64,000 nucleotides of DNA from JBFLVU01 sp964589625 (GTDB lineage: Bacteria > Acidobacteriota > UBA4820 > DSQY01), in the NCBI GenBank assembly GCA_964589625.1, contig CAZPSH010000004.1, forward strand, positions 1-64,000, given 5' to 3'. The position numbers and the translations under genes were made by a program. How positions within the stretch are numbered: position 1 is the stretch's first letter; each line of letters begins with the position of its first letter. Below, in pieces: positions 1 to 9,425 of the stretch. The notes beneath the pieces are model-generated. The model saw nothing but the letters and a program-made list of their open reading frames with translations. It made no database searches and was not told the origin of the DNA.

Positions 1-792
1 TCGGCCGAGCTCCGTGCGGACCGGGAAAACCACCCTACCGAACAGGTACGAGTCCGGCCGCGCGAAGTAGACGTACTCGAAGATGCAGGGCACGGCCGCG
101 CCCCGCCGAAAGGGAAAGATGGACCGCTGCCCCCCCTCCGTGACGACGACCATCTCGCCGGGCTCCACCTCCCGGAGATAGCGGGCCTTCAGGAGATCCA
201 GGGCGCAGGTTTCGGAGGCGAACACGGGGCTTCCCTCGAGCTCCCCCAGAACCAGCGGCCGAAATCCCCACGGGTCGCGGACGGCCACCAGGGAGTCCCG
301 GAACAGGACGAGGAGGCTGAAGGCCCCCTTGAGGGACCGCAGGCTGTCCACCAGGGCGTCGATGGGATCTTGCTGTCCGGAGCGGGCGAAGAGGTGAAGG
401 ATGACCTCCGAATCCGTCGTGGAGGCGAAGATGGCCCCGTGGCGCTCGAGGTCCTCCCTCAGGCTCAGGCCGTTTACGAGATTCCCGTTGTGGCACAGGG
501 CCACATCCCCGTGCTGGGTGCGGGCGACGATGGGCCCGGCGTTTCTTAGTTGGGAGCTTCCGGAGGTGGAGTACCGAACGTGGCCCACCGCCGTCCGGCC
601 CGGGAGCCCCGACAGGTCGTTGCCCCCGAAGACGTCCGATACGAGCCCCATCCCCCTGTGGACGTGCAGGTCGGTTCCATCCGAGGTGGCCACCCCGGCC
701 GATTCCTGGCCGCGGTGCTGAAGGCCGTAAAGGCCATAGACCGCGATCCGGGCCGCCTCGGGATGGTTGTAGAGACCGAAGATCCCGCACAT
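1..792 (-). CDS. purF: Amidophosphoribosyltransferase PurF, 3' end cut by window edge
   Basis: First committed step of purine synthesis: glutamine-dependent conversion of PRPP to phosphoribosylamine. The 264 codons present start MCGIFGLYNHPEAA, so after Met removal Cys2 is the Ntn-type glutaminase nucleophile. HRGQES (about residues 27-32) and GHVRYSTSG follow, both typical of the class II glutamine amidotransferase domain. The start is supported by a GGGAGG Shine-Dalgarno upstream. The PRPP-binding half lies beyond position 1, so it cannot be judged. It lies 40 nt downstream of purL on the same strand and probably shares its transcript. Confidence 0.95.
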   Translation of the reverse strand, partial: MCGIFGLYNHPEAARIAVYGLYGLQHRGQESAGVATSDGTDLHVHRGMGLVSDVFGGNDLSGLPGRTAVGHVRYSTSGSSQLRNAGPIVARTQHGDVALCHNGNLVNGLSLREDLERHGAIFASTTDSEVILHLFARSGQQDPIDALVDSLRSLKGAFSLLVLFRDSLVAVRDPWGFRPLVLGELEGSPVFASETCALDLLKARYLREVEPGEMVVVTEGGQRSIFPFRRGAAVPCIFEYVYFARPDSYLFGRVVFPVRTELGR

Positions 793-832
793 GGAGAGCC
801 TCCCTGGAGACGACTCCGGCCTCCGCCGGTAC

Positions 833-3052
833 CTACCCTACCACGGGGTCCAGACCACGGCTCCAGATCTCCCGGATCCGTGAAACCGCCAGATCCACGA
901 GGGTCTTCCCGTCCACCTCCACGGTGAACCTCCCCGGGGCCACCCTGCCCACGACCGCGGCAGGCACGGAAGCGCGGCCGGCGGCCTCCAGAAGCCGGGG
1001 CAGGTCTTCCGGCCGGCAGGTGACGAGGGCGCGGGAGGCGTCTTCGCCAAAGAGAAGGGCCGCCGGATCCAGCCCCCCCGAGGCCAACCTGAGGCGCGCG
1101 CCGGCATCCGTCCGGGGGGCGAGGCAGGCCTCCGCGGCGGCCACGGCGAGTCCTCCTTCGGAGCAGTCGTGGGCCGAACGCGCGATCGGCTCGCTCGCGA
1201 GGTGCTGGAGGAGGTCCTGAAGGGCCCGCTCTCTCACGAGGTCCAAGGGCGGAACGGGCGCGGCTTCAACAGAGTGGAGGAGCCACAGGTAGGACGATCC
1301 GCCCAGGTGGCCCCTCGTCTCCCCCAAGAGGACCACCGCGTCCCCCTCCGTCCGGAACCAGGGCTCCAGGCGGCGCTCCACGTCCTTCATCAGCCCCACC
1401 ATCCCGATGGTCGGGGTGGGGTAGATCCCCGTTCCGTTGGTTTCGTTGTAGAAGGAGACGTTGCCGGAGACCACCGGCGTCTCGAGAACCCTGCAGGCTT
1501 CGGAAACCCCGTCCACGCAGCGAGAAAACTCCCACATGACGTCGGGGCGCTCGGGGTTCCCGAAGTTGAGGCAGTCCGTGATCGCGATGGGCTTCGCCCC
1601 CGCGCACGCCACGTTGCGCGCCCCTTCCGCCACGGCGTGAGCCCCACCCAGGTACGGGTCGAGGTGGCACCAGCGGGGATTCACGTCGAGAGACAGGGCC
1701 ACGGCCCGCTTCGTCCCTTTGATCCGCACGATGGCGGCGTCGCCGCCGGGCCCGAGGACCGTGTTGGTGCGCACGGACTGATCGTACTGCGTGTACACCC
1801 ACCTCCTGGAGCAGAGGTCCGGATGGCCGATGAGGCGAAGGAGGGCCTCCTCGGGAGGGACGGCGGCGAGGACTTCCGCTCCGGGCACGGGCGCGCCCCG
1901 CGGGAGGGCCGGGGCCTCCCTCGGCCGGTCGTAAACGGGGGCCTGGTCGCTCACGGGCCCCACGGGCATGTCCACGACCTTCTCCCCGCGCCAGAAGATC
2001 TCCGCGCGGCCCGTGTCCGTCACCTCACCGATGGCCACGGCGTCCAGGGCCCACTTGGAGAAGACCTCCTTGACCCGGCCCTCTCGTCCCCGCTGGGCCA
2101 CGATGAGCATGCGCTCCTGGGATTCGGAGAGAAGCAGTTCATAGGGGGTCATTCCTTCCTCGCGCATGGGCACGCGGTCGAGGTCGAGTCGGATCCCCGA
2201 CCCGGCGCGGCCCGCCATCTCGAAGGAGGAAGAGGTGAGCCCCGCTGCTCCCATGTCCTGGATGCCTACGATCACGTCCTCCTCCATGAGCTCCAGACAG
2301 GCCTCCAGAAGGAGTTTTTCGGTGAAGGGATCCCCCACCTGGACGGTGGGCCGTTTCTGCTCGGTCTCCTCGGAAAACTCGGCGCTGGCCATGGTTGCGC
2401 CGTGGATGCCGTCCCGCCCGGTCTTGGAACCCACGTAGAGGACCGGGTTTCCCACGCCGCTGGCATAGCCCCGAAAGATCCGGTCCGACCGGAGGAGGCC
2501 AAGGGTGAAAGCGTTCACGAGGATGTTGCCGTCGTAACAGGGGTGAAAGACCACCTGGCCTCCCACCGTGGGGATGCCCACGCAGTTGCCGTAGTCCCCG
2601 ATTCCCGCGACGACGCCCCGCAGGAGGTGGCGGGTCTTGGGGTGGTCGGGGCGCCCGAAGTGAAGGGAGTTGAGGTTGGCGATGGGGCGGGCCCCCATGG
2701 TAAACACGTCCCGCAGGATGCCCCCCACCCCCGTGGCGGCCCCCTGATAGGGCTCGATGTAGGATGGGTGGTTATGGGACTCCATCTTGAAGCAGACGGC
2801 CCATCCCTCCCCTACGTCCACTACGCCCGCGTTCTCCCCCGGCCCCTGGAGTACGCGGGGTCCTGAAGTGGGGAAGCGGCGGAGGTGGATCCGGGAGGAC
2901 TTGTACGAGCAGTGTTCGCTCCACATGACGGAGAAGATGCCCAACTCGGGGTAGGTGGGCTCCCTCCCCAGAATGGCCAAAATCCTCTCCCACTCCTCTC
3001 CGGTCAGTCCGTGCTGAAACGCCAGTTCTCTCGTCACCTTGGGGTCGGCCAC
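833..3052 (-). CDS. purL: Phosphoribosylformylglycinamidine synthase subunit PurL
   Basis: ATP-dependent conversion of FGAR to FGAM in the fourth step of purine synthesis; this is the small PurL that works with separate PurQ and PurS. At 739 aa it has the usual length of the three-subunit form rather than the roughly 1300-aa fused enzyme. SEHCSYKSS at residues 45-53 and ESHNHPS at 91-97 are family hallmarks, and PGENAG and GAATGVGG are also seen. The start is GTG with GGAG about 9 nt upstream. Together with purQ and purS upstream and purF downstream it forms a minus-strand pur cluster; 116 nt separate it from purQ. Confidence 0.97.
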   Translation of the reverse strand: MADPKVTRELAFQHGLTGEEWERILAILGREPTYPELGIFSVMWSEHCSYKSSRIHLRRFPTSGPRVLQGPGENAGVVDVGEGWAVCFKMESHNHPSYIEPYQGAATGVGGILRDVFTMGARPIANLNSLHFGRPDHPKTRHLLRGVVAGIGDYGNCVGIPTVGGQVVFHPCYDGNILVNAFTLGLLRSDRIFRGYASGVGNPVLYVGSKTGRDGIHGATMASAEFSEETEQKRPTVQVGDPFTEKLLLEACLELMEEDVIVGIQDMGAAGLTSSSFEMAGRAGSGIRLDLDRVPMREEGMTPYELLLSESQERMLIVAQRGREGRVKEVFSKWALDAVAIGEVTDTGRAEIFWRGEKVVDMPVGPVSDQAPVYDRPREAPALPRGAPVPGAEVLAAVPPEEALLRLIGHPDLCSRRWVYTQYDQSVRTNTVLGPGGDAAIVRIKGTKRAVALSLDVNPRWCHLDPYLGGAHAVAEGARNVACAGAKPIAITDCLNFGNPERPDVMWEFSRCVDGVSEACRVLETPVVSGNVSFYNETNGTGIYPTPTIGMVGLMKDVERRLEPWFRTEGDAVVLLGETRGHLGGSSYLWLLHSVEAAPVPPLDLVRERALQDLLQHLASEPIARSAHDCSEGGLAVAAAEACLAPRTDAGARLRLASGGLDPAALLFGEDASRALVTCRPEDLPRLLEAAGRASVPAAVVGRVAPGRFTVEVDGKTLVDLAVSRIREIWSRGLDPVVG

Positions 3053-3168
3053 GGCTCAACTCCGAACAAGGCCCGCCGGGGGCCGCGAGTGTCGTCGGTA
3101 CAAGCGCCCGCGAGCGGCCCGAACCGCCCGGATGGAGCGCCGTCCGATCCGGATTCCACCCTGTGCGA

Positions 3169-3861
3169 TCACGAGTCGAGGGCCTGGAGGGCCGAGCGGA
3201 GGAGGGCGGCGCCGTCGGAGGAACCCATGAGGGGCTCGCTGGCCCGTTCCGGGTGGGGCATCATCCCCAGCACGTTCCGGCCCTCGTTGAGGATGCCCGC
3301 GATGGCCTCCGCGGACCCGTTGGGGTTCCATTCCGGGCTCAGGCTCCCGTCGGGAGCGGCGTACCGGAAGGCCACCCGGTCCTCCCCGTTGAGGCGCCGG
3401 AGTGTCTCCGGGTCGGCGAAGTAGTTGCCGTCCCCGTGCGCGATGGGTACCCTCAGAAGGCTGCCCTCGGCGATGCCGGACGTGAAGGGAGAAGCGGAGG
3501 TCTCACACCGAAGGTAGACGTCCTGACAAAGAAAGGTGAGGGTCTGGTTTCTGAGGAGCGCTCCCGGAAGGATGCCCACCTCGCACAGGATTTGGAAGCC
3601 GTTGCAGATCCCGAGAACGAGCCCTCCCCTCCTGGCGTGGGCGATCACGGCCTCCATCACGGGCGTCCGCGCCGCCATGGCCCCACAGCGCAGGTAGTCG
3701 CCGTAGGAGAACCCGCCCGGTAGAATGACGAGGTCGGCCCACGAGAGGTCTCGTTCCGTGTACCAAACCATACGGCTCCGGGCCGCCGAAAGCCGAAGGG
3801 ACCACTGCTCGGCGTCGTGGTCGCAATTGCTCCCGAGGAATTCGACGACGGCGATGTTCAT
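3169..3861 (-). CDS. purQ: Phosphoribosylformylglycinamidine synthase glutaminase subunit PurQ
   Basis: Class I glutamine amidotransferase (230 aa) supplying ammonia to PurL. The sequence shows GGFSYGDYLRCGAMA, the nucleophile Cys86 in GICNGFQ, and the partner residues His203 and Glu205 in PHPER near the C-terminus, so the triad is complete. Its start codon overlaps the purS stop by 4 nt (ATGA), implying translational coupling of the two subunits. Confidence 0.96.
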   Translation of the reverse strand: MNIAVVEFLGSNCDHDAEQWSLRLSAARSRMVWYTERDLSWADLVILPGGFSYGDYLRCGAMAARTPVMEAVIAHARRGGLVLGICNGFQILCEVGILPGALLRNQTLTFLCQDVYLRCETSASPFTSGIAEGSLLRVPIAHGDGNYFADPETLRRLNGEDRVAFRYAAPDGSLSPEWNPNGSAEAIAGILNEGRNVLGMMPHPERASEPLMGSSDGAALLRSALQALDS

Positions 3862-4106
3862 GGCGCGAGGACCTCCACACGGAAGTCCTCGATGATGGGG
3901 TTGGCCAGGAGCTTCCGGCAGTAGGCCTCTACCCGGCTTTTCGGGTCCTCGCCCCCGGGAAGATCTCCAGTCTCAATGTCGAAGAACTTGCCCTGCCGGA
4001 CCGAGCCGACCTCCTCGAATCCGAGAGTCTTCAGGGCCTGCTGGACGGCTTTGCCTTGAGGGTCCAGGACCGCGGACTTGAGGAAAACGTGGACGCGAGC
4101 CTTCAT
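3858..4106 (-). CDS. purS: Phosphoribosylformylglycinamidine synthase subunit PurS
   Basis: Small (82 aa) dimeric subunit that bridges PurL and PurQ and helps form the ammonia channel. It has the typical PurS start (VHVFLKSAVLDPQGKAVQQA), in which successive paralogous residues scan as beta-alpha-beta, and a C-terminal IEDFRVEVL strand. It is the first gene of the purSQLF run. Upstream sequence contains a GATAAAGT stretch but no convincing -35 element. Confidence 0.92.
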   Translation of the reverse strand: MKARVHVFLKSAVLDPQGKAVQQALKTLGFEEVGSVRQGKFFDIETGDLPGGEDPKSRVEAYCRKLLANPIIEDFRVEVLAP

Positions 4107-4299
4107 CCGGTCACCTCGATTTCTGGGGGGCGGGCCCGAGGAGCGCCCGTTCGCCGCTCGGGGGTTACTTTATCAAAGCCCGGCCCCACCGAACAGGCCC
4201 CCGCGACCGGCCATCGGGTGGAAATGAGGGGCGGTCCAACCTATGTTCATGATGGGGAAGCTCCTTCGGGGGTCCGGGGGCGGTCGGCGGGAGGACCGC

Positions 4300-5094
4300 A
4301 TGAGGCGCCGAGAGTCCTTTGAAGGCGGAATGTTCATCCGCCGGTACGGGCCCTCTCGGGGAGCCAGGGGGAAAATCCTCTTCATCCATGGCCTGGGAGA
4401 CTGGGGCGAGACCTTCGAGGTCCTCGTGGGGCACCCCGCTCTCGGCCGGTACCGGCTGCTCATCCCCGACCTCCCCGGTTACGGGCGCTCGCCACTGACG
4501 GGCGACCCCGCCGGGCTCGACGACCTGGCGGACTTTCTCGCGGTCTGGCTGAGGTCACGAGTCGTAGGTCCCGTGGCCGTCGTCGGCCATTCCATGGGAG
4601 GCGTTCTCGGGCAGATCCTCGCCGAACGGAATCCCGATTGCGTCTCCATCCTCGTGAACGTCGAGGGGAACATCTGTGAGGACGACTGCACGCTGAGCCG
4701 GGCGGTGACCACCTATTCCCCGGATGAGTTCCTAAGGGAGGGCCTGGATCAGATTCGTCTCGAGGCCTCCCTCATGGCGCAGTCCGACCCGAGCGTGGTG
4801 GTGTTCGCGAGAGGTCTCGGGCTGTGCGACCCTCGCGCCTTTTACCTCCACGCCCGGGAGATCGTGGCGCTCTCGCGGAGGGACGACCTGGCTCGACGGA
4901 TGGCCGCGCTGCCCCTCCCCGCCTGCTTCCTGGCCGCTTCTCCGAAGGGGGCGAGCCCCCGCTCCCTGGCCATGCTCCGGTCCGCCGGAGCGCGTCTTGT
5001 GATCATGGAGGATTGCGGCCACTGTCCCTTCCACGACCGACCGGACGAGTTCTGCGCGCTCCTCGGGGAAATCCTCGAGGCGGCGGGGCGTTGA
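4300..5094 (+). CDS. Alpha/beta hydrolase
   Basis: Predicted 264-aa serine hydrolase of unknown substrate. It shows the oxyanion-hole HGLGDWG (residues 30-36), the nucleophile elbow GHSMG with Ser98, and a late catalytic His241 in DCGHCPFHDRP. LIPDLPGYGRS is the usual strand-4 region. I chose ATG 4300 because GGGAGG lies 5 nt upstream; an in-frame ATG at 4243 lacks this and adds a Gly/Arg-rich leader. It runs opposite to the flanking pur genes and is therefore a separate transcript. Confidence 0.85.
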   Translation: MRRRESFEGGMFIRRYGPSRGARGKILFIHGLGDWGETFEVLVGHPALGRYRLLIPDLPGYGRSPLTGDPAGLDDLADFLAVWLRSRVVGPVAVVGHSMGGVLGQILAERNPDCVSILVNVEGNICEDDCTLSRAVTTYSPDEFLREGLDQIRLEASLMAQSDPSVVVFARGLGLCDPRAFYLHAREIVALSRRDDLARRMAALPLPACFLAASPKGASPRSLAMLRSAGARLVIMEDCGHCPFHDRPDEFCALLGEILEAAGR

Positions 5095-5222
5095 CGGAGC
5101 CCGAATCCGGTGGACTCGCCGGACCTCTCCGGGCCATCCTGTCAACGAGAGCAGGGGCGCCAGGCATCGACTTCGCGCGACCGGTTGGGCGCGCCGTGCT
5201 CAAGGGGTGGGGACACGGTCCT

Positions 5223-6515
5223 CTACTCGAAGACCCGTTCGAAAATTTCGTCCACGTGCGCCAGGAACGGACGCGGGTCGAAGGCCTTGGCGAGCTCCTC
5301 CCGGGAGATTCGAGAGGCGACTCCGGGCTCGGCCGCCAGGAGGTCGAGGAAGTCTCCTTCCCCCTTCCATGTGCGCATGGCGCACCCCTGCACCCGTTCG
5401 TAGGCGTCCTCGCGGCTGAGTCCGGCCCGGGTGAGGGCCAGCAGGACCTTCTGGCTGTAAAGAAGACCGCGGGTCTTGTTGAGGTTGGCCTCCATGGCCT
5501 CGGGGTAGACGTGGAGGCCGGCCAGGATTCCCCCCATCCGGTGGAGCATGTAGTCCAGGAGGGTCGTCGCGTCGGGAAGGATCACCCTCTCGGCGGAAGA
5601 GTGGGAAATGTCCCGCTCGTGCCAAAGGGCCACGTCCTCGAAGGCGGGAACGAGATACCCCCGGAGGAGCCGCGCCAGCCCCGTGACGTTCTCGCACCCC
5701 ACCGGGTTGCGCTTGTGAGGCATGGCCGATGAGCCCTTCTGCCCCTCCGAGAAGGGCTCCTCCACCTCCCGGACCTCGGTTTTTTGAAGATGGCGGATCT
5801 CGGTGGCGATCTTCTCCAGGGTGGCCCCGCAGAGGGCGAGGGCCGAGAGGACCTCGGCGTGGCGGTCCCGCTGGATGACCTGGGTGGAGATGGGGTCCGG
5901 CCTTAGTTGCAGCTTTCGGCAGACGAGTTCCTCCACGGCGGGCGAGAGGTGGGCGAAGGTGCCGACGGCCCCCGAGAGCTTTCCCACCGCGATGGCCTCC
6001 CGGGCGGCCTTGAGGCGCTTGCGGTTCCGGCCCATCTCCGCATACCAAAGGGCGAATTTCAGGCCCAGGGTCGTCGGCTCGGCGTGAATTCCATGGGTGC
6101 GTCCCACAATGATCCGGTCCTTGAATTCAAGGGCCCTTCGCTTGAGCACCTCACGGAAGTTGTCCACTTCCTCCAGGATGAGATCCAGCGCGTCGCGGGT
6201 CATGAGGGCCAAAGCCGTATCCACCACGTCGGAGGAGGTCAGGCCGTAATGGAAGTAGCGGGTGAGGTCCCCGATGGATTCGCCGACGGAGGTGGTGAAG
6301 GCGATCACATCGTGCTTGACGCGCGCCTCGATCTCGTCGATCCGGCGCGCATCGAAGCGGGCTTTCCGGGTGATCTCATCCGCGGCCTCCTTGGGCACGA
6401 GCCCCATTTGTGCCTGCGCCGAAAGGACCGCCAGCTCCACCTTGAGCCAGGTCGCGAATCGGTTCTGGTCGGACCAGTGGACCGCCATCGTCGGCCGCGT
6501 GTATCTGGGGATCAT
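5223..6515 (-). CDS. purB: Adenylosuccinate lyase
   Basis: Cleaves SAICAR and adenylosuccinate to release fumarate, acting twice in AMP synthesis. At 430 aa it carries the fumarase/aspartase superfamily signature GSSAMPHKRNP (residues 261-271), the general-acid region GRTHGIHAEP (His141) and HYGLTSSD (89-96). It is separated from purF/L/Q/S by the hydrolase gene on the other strand. It converges with that hydrolase; I see no strong hairpin in the 128 nt between them. Confidence 0.96.
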   Translation of the reverse strand: MIPRYTRPTMAVHWSDQNRFATWLKVELAVLSAQAQMGLVPKEAADEITRKARFDARRIDEIEARVKHDVIAFTTSVGESIGDLTRYFHYGLTSSDVVDTALALMTRDALDLILEEVDNFREVLKRRALEFKDRIIVGRTHGIHAEPTTLGLKFALWYAEMGRNRKRLKAAREAIAVGKLSGAVGTFAHLSPAVEELVCRKLQLRPDPISTQVIQRDRHAEVLSALALCGATLEKIATEIRHLQKTEVREVEEPFSEGQKGSSAMPHKRNPVGCENVTGLARLLRGYLVPAFEDVALWHERDISHSSAERVILPDATTLLDYMLHRMGGILAGLHVYPEAMEANLNKTRGLLYSQKVLLALTRAGLSREDAYERVQGCAMRTWKGEGDFLDLLAAEPGVASRISREELAKAFDPRPFLAHVDEIFERVFE

Positions 6516-6625
6516 GAAGGCCTCCCGGGATCATTCTATACCACGGCGGGGCGGTTCCCGACCTCTTCCCTGTTTCTCCCTGTCACGTTTCCCCCGTCTC
6601 CCGGCTTCCCTGATTCCGTGTACGC

Positions 6626-7396
6626 CTATCCTTCCCACGCCTCCACGGGGGAGTCCTGCCGGGCGACCGTGAGGGGGACCGTCCGGCCGCCGAGGGCCTC
6701 CCGCGCCGAGAGCAGGGCCATCTGGGGCAGGTTGTTTTCCCGCGAAAGGTGCATGAGGAAGACCGCCTGGAGATCGCCGTGGGCGCACCCGGCCAGCAAC
6801 CCCCCCGCCTGGTCGTTGGAAAGGTGCCCCAACCGGCCCCTCACGCGGATCTTCACGTCCAACGGGTACGAACCCCGCATGAGCAGGTCGGGATCGTGGT
6901 TGAATTCCAGGAGGACGCAGTGGGCGCCCCGAAGGCGCTCTCGGACCAGGGCCGTGGGCGTCCCCAGGTCCGTGACTTGGACGGCCTTCACTCCGGTCGA
7001 CTCCACAACGAAACCGAAGCAGGAGGCCGAATCATGAGGGAGGGGAAAGGGAGTCAGGCCCAAGGGACCCAGTTGAACCGGAACGCCCCCCCGAAGGGGC
7101 TCCACGGAGGAGGCCTCCACACCGCAGTGTCCCAGGCTCGCCCAACTTTCTGGGGCGATGAAGAGGGGAATCTTGCGCTTCTTGAGGAAGACTCTCAGGC
7201 CCTGGATGTGGTCCGTGTGCTCGTGGGTAATGAAGACGCCCGACAGGCCCTCGGGTCCGAGGCCCTCTTCCCGAAGGGCGTAGATCAGGCGCCGCGCAGA
7301 GACCCCGCAGTCTACCAGAACGTGGGTGCCCCCCGCGCTGTACAGGGTGGCGTTGCCCCCGGAACCCGATGCGATCACCCTCACCCGGAGGCTCAT
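6626..7396 (-). CDS. MBL-fold metallo-hydrolase (YycJ/WalJ-like)
   Basis: 256-aa metallo-beta-lactamase-fold hydrolase. HEHTDH at residues 58-63 gives the canonical dinuclear metal site, followed by LPHDSAS and LLEFNHD with further metal ligands, and a late MHLSREN. This layout matches the YycJ/WalJ-like group, for which nuclease roles have been proposed; the substrate here is not shown by sequence. I start at ATG 7396 (MSLRVRVIASGSGGNA); longer in-frame readings upstream are low-complexity and lack family similarity. Confidence 0.85.
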   Translation of the reverse strand: MSLRVRVIASGSGGNATLYSAGGTHVLVDCGVSARRLIYALREEGLGPEGLSGVFITHEHTDHIQGLRVFLKKRKIPLFIAPESWASLGHCGVEASSVEPLRGGVPVQLGPLGLTPFPLPHDSASCFGFVVESTGVKAVQVTDLGTPTALVRERLRGAHCVLLEFNHDPDLLMRGSYPLDVKIRVRGRLGHLSNDQAGGLLAGCAHGDLQAVFLMHLSRENNLPQMALLSAREALGGRTVPLTVARQDSPVEAWEG

Positions 7397-7454
7397 GACG
7401 ACGCCTCTGCGACATGCCCCAGTTCGGGATGTGGGACTGGAAGGAAGCGCGGGA

Positions 7455-7470
7455 CGGGGTTTGGACCCCG
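7455..7470 (-). terminator. Short GC hairpin after dut
   Basis: Inverted repeat CGGGGT / ACCCCG with a 4-nt loop lies between the dut stop and the MBL gene on the same strand. There is no T-run, so it is at best a weak terminator or processing site. Confidence 0.3.
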
Positions 7471-7551
7471 CCTGGCACCCCAATCGCCCGTAGCACCGGT
7501 GCGTTTCAAAGCCCGGACTCCGCTCTCGAAACCCGACGGCATCCGCCCCGC

Positions 7552-8004
7552 CTACGTCCCCGTGTGGCCGAAGCCGCCCGCGCCCCGTTCGGTTAGGGTC
7601 AGATTCCCGACCTCGACAACCTGGCACCGGGCAACCGGGGACACGACCATCTGCGCGATGCGAGCCCCTCGTTCGACGGGAAAGGGCTCCTCTCCCAGGT
7701 TGCACAGGATTACGCACACCTCACCCCGGTAATCGGAATCCACGGTCCCCGGGGAGTTGAGAAGGGTCAGCCCGTGCCGGATGGCAAGGCCGGAGCGGGG
7801 CCGGACCTGGCCTTCATATCCTTCCGGGATCTCCCACGCAAAGCCCGTGGGGATGAGCCTCCGTTCACCCGGTCGGAGCACGAGGGTCCTTTCCACCGCC
7901 GCGCAAAGATCGAAGCCCGCGGAGGACGGCGTCGCGGCGGATGGCAGGGAAAGGCCCTGCCCATTCGGAAGCCGAACAAGCCGCACGGGCGGACGGTCGT
8001 TCAT
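7552..8004 (-). CDS. dut: dUTP diphosphatase
   Basis: Trimeric all-beta dUTPase (150 aa) that hydrolyses dUTP to dUMP and PPi, keeping uracil out of DNA and feeding dTMP synthesis. Motifs can be read in order: AGFDLCA (motif 1), RPRSGLA (motif 2), NSPGTVDSDYRGE (motif 3, with the catalytic Asp and the uracil-gating Tyr), and the C-terminal Gly-rich ERGAGGFGHTGT (motif 5). The ATG at 8004 overlaps the stop of the M16 peptidase gene by 4 nt, so the pair is translationally coupled. Confidence 0.95.
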   Translation of the reverse strand: MNDRPPVRLVRLPNGQGLSLPSAATPSSAGFDLCAAVERTLVLRPGERRLIPTGFAWEIPEGYEGQVRPRSGLAIRHGLTLLNSPGTVDSDYRGEVCVILCNLGEEPFPVERGARIAQMVVSPVARCQVVEVGNLTLTERGAGGFGHTGT

Positions 8005-9275
8005 GTTCGCTCCAAGATGCCCATGACCCCGGAACGGAGGGCCGATTTCCTTCCGAGCACGAAAACGAGGCCGTTCCCCGGCACGAAGAGGCGGCGGGCG
8101 GCCCGGACTACCGCCGCCGCGGTCACCTTGCGGATGCCCTCGAGGGCCTCTTCCACGGGCTTCTGCCGGCCGAAGTACAGTTCGTTCCTCGCGAGGCGCC
8201 CCATGCGGGAGGCGGGGGATTCGAGGGACAGGATCAGGCCTCCCAGGAGGTTCTCCTTCGCGAGGGCGACCTCCTCCTCCGTTAGGCCTCCCTCCACAAC
8301 GCCGGCCAGGACCTCCAGGGTCTCCTCCACGGTCCGCCGGGCCTTGTCGTGGCTGGAGGCCGCCTGGATGGTGAAGAGGCCCGTGTCCGTGTACAGCATG
8401 TGCTCCGCGGAGATCGAATAGACCAGCCCCCGCTTCTCGCGAATCTCCGTGAACAGCCGGGAGGACATGGTCCCGCCCAGGCAGTTGGCCAGCACCATCA
8501 GCGTGTGCCGGGAGGGACCATCCGCGGCGGGGGCCTCGAAGCCGAGGACGATCTGGGCCTGCTCCAGGTGGTCCCGTTCCTGGACGCCCTGGCCGGGGCG
8601 GAAGGCTGGGGCTCTTCCGGCCTTTGTCGGGCACTCCTTCAGGTTGCCGAGGTGGCGCAGGACTTGGTCCCGGATCTCCCTCAGGGACGTGTCCCCCGTG
8701 GCGGTCACAACCAGGTTCTGGGGCTGGATCATGGAACGGTAGTGGTGCAGGAGCCTCCGCCTCGTCATGGCGGACACGGAAGCGGTCGTGCCTTGGATCG
8801 GACGGCCCAGCGGGTGGTTCGGGTAGGCCCTTTCCAGAAAGAGGTCGCCCGCGAGGTCGCTGGGGGTATCGTTGATCATGCTGATCTCTTCCAGGATCAC
8901 GCCTCGCTCCCGCTCCATTTCCTCTTCGGGAAAGGTGGCGTTCACGAGCATGTCGCACAACACTTCGAAGGCCTCCGGGAAGTGGGCCTTCTGAACCCGG
9001 AAGTAGAAGCCCATGATCTCGCGCGAGGTGAAGGCGTCCAGCACCCCGCCCATACGGTCGAAGGTCTTGTAGATTTCCGTGTAGGTTCGGGACGGTGTGC
9101 CCTTGAAGACCAGGTGCTCCACGAAATGGCTGGCCCCGTGTGTGGCGGGGCTCTCCTGCCTGGAACCGCGCTTGACCCACACGCCCGCCGTCACCGAGGG
9201 GAAGTGGGGCATCCGCTCCACGACCAGGGTCAGTCCGTTCCTCAGGATGGCCCGTTCCACGCGCGTTCCGTCCAT
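8001..9275 (-). CDS. M16 family zinc peptidase (pitrilysin-like)
   Basis: 424-aa zinc metallopeptidase of the processing-peptidase type. The inverted zinc motif HFVEH is at residues 50-54, and the third ligand probably lies in the Glu-rich helix EEEMERERGVILEEIS (about 122-137). No signal peptide is visible, consistent with the cytoplasmic single-domain group. M16-dut pairing is common in bacteria; functional linkage is not established. The neighbouring gene on the 9275 side is divergent. Confidence 0.92.
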   Translation of the reverse strand: MDGTRVERAILRNGLTLVVERMPHFPSVTAGVWVKRGSRQESPATHGASHFVEHLVFKGTPSRTYTEIYKTFDRMGGVLDAFTSREIMGFYFRVQKAHFPEAFEVLCDMLVNATFPEEEMERERGVILEEISMINDTPSDLAGDLFLERAYPNHPLGRPIQGTTASVSAMTRRRLLHHYRSMIQPQNLVVTATGDTSLREIRDQVLRHLGNLKECPTKAGRAPAFRPGQGVQERDHLEQAQIVLGFEAPAADGPSRHTLMVLANCLGGTMSSRLFTEIREKRGLVYSISAEHMLYTDTGLFTIQAASSHDKARRTVEETLEVLAGVVEGGLTEEEVALAKENLLGGLILSLESPASRMGRLARNELYFGRQKPVEEALEGIRKVTAAAVVRAARRLFVPGNGLVFVLGRKSALRSGVMGILERT

Positions 9276-9425
9276 CGCAAACCTCCCGGAGACGTCTCAG
9301 CATACCACGGCCGCAAGACCCCGGACCCGAACATCGCACAAGGGTCAGAAATTAGCGCGGAGCCTGGTACGTTGGGGGTGGGGAGTGGTGCGATACTCCT
9401 CCAAATCAGAAGGAGCCTGTGCGGC

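Noticed and set aside
1169..2866. 565-codon open frame on the plus strand opposite purL
   Set aside because: It is antisense to the clearly conserved PurL; composition is Gly/Arg/His/Pro-rich as expected from GC-rich shadow frames.
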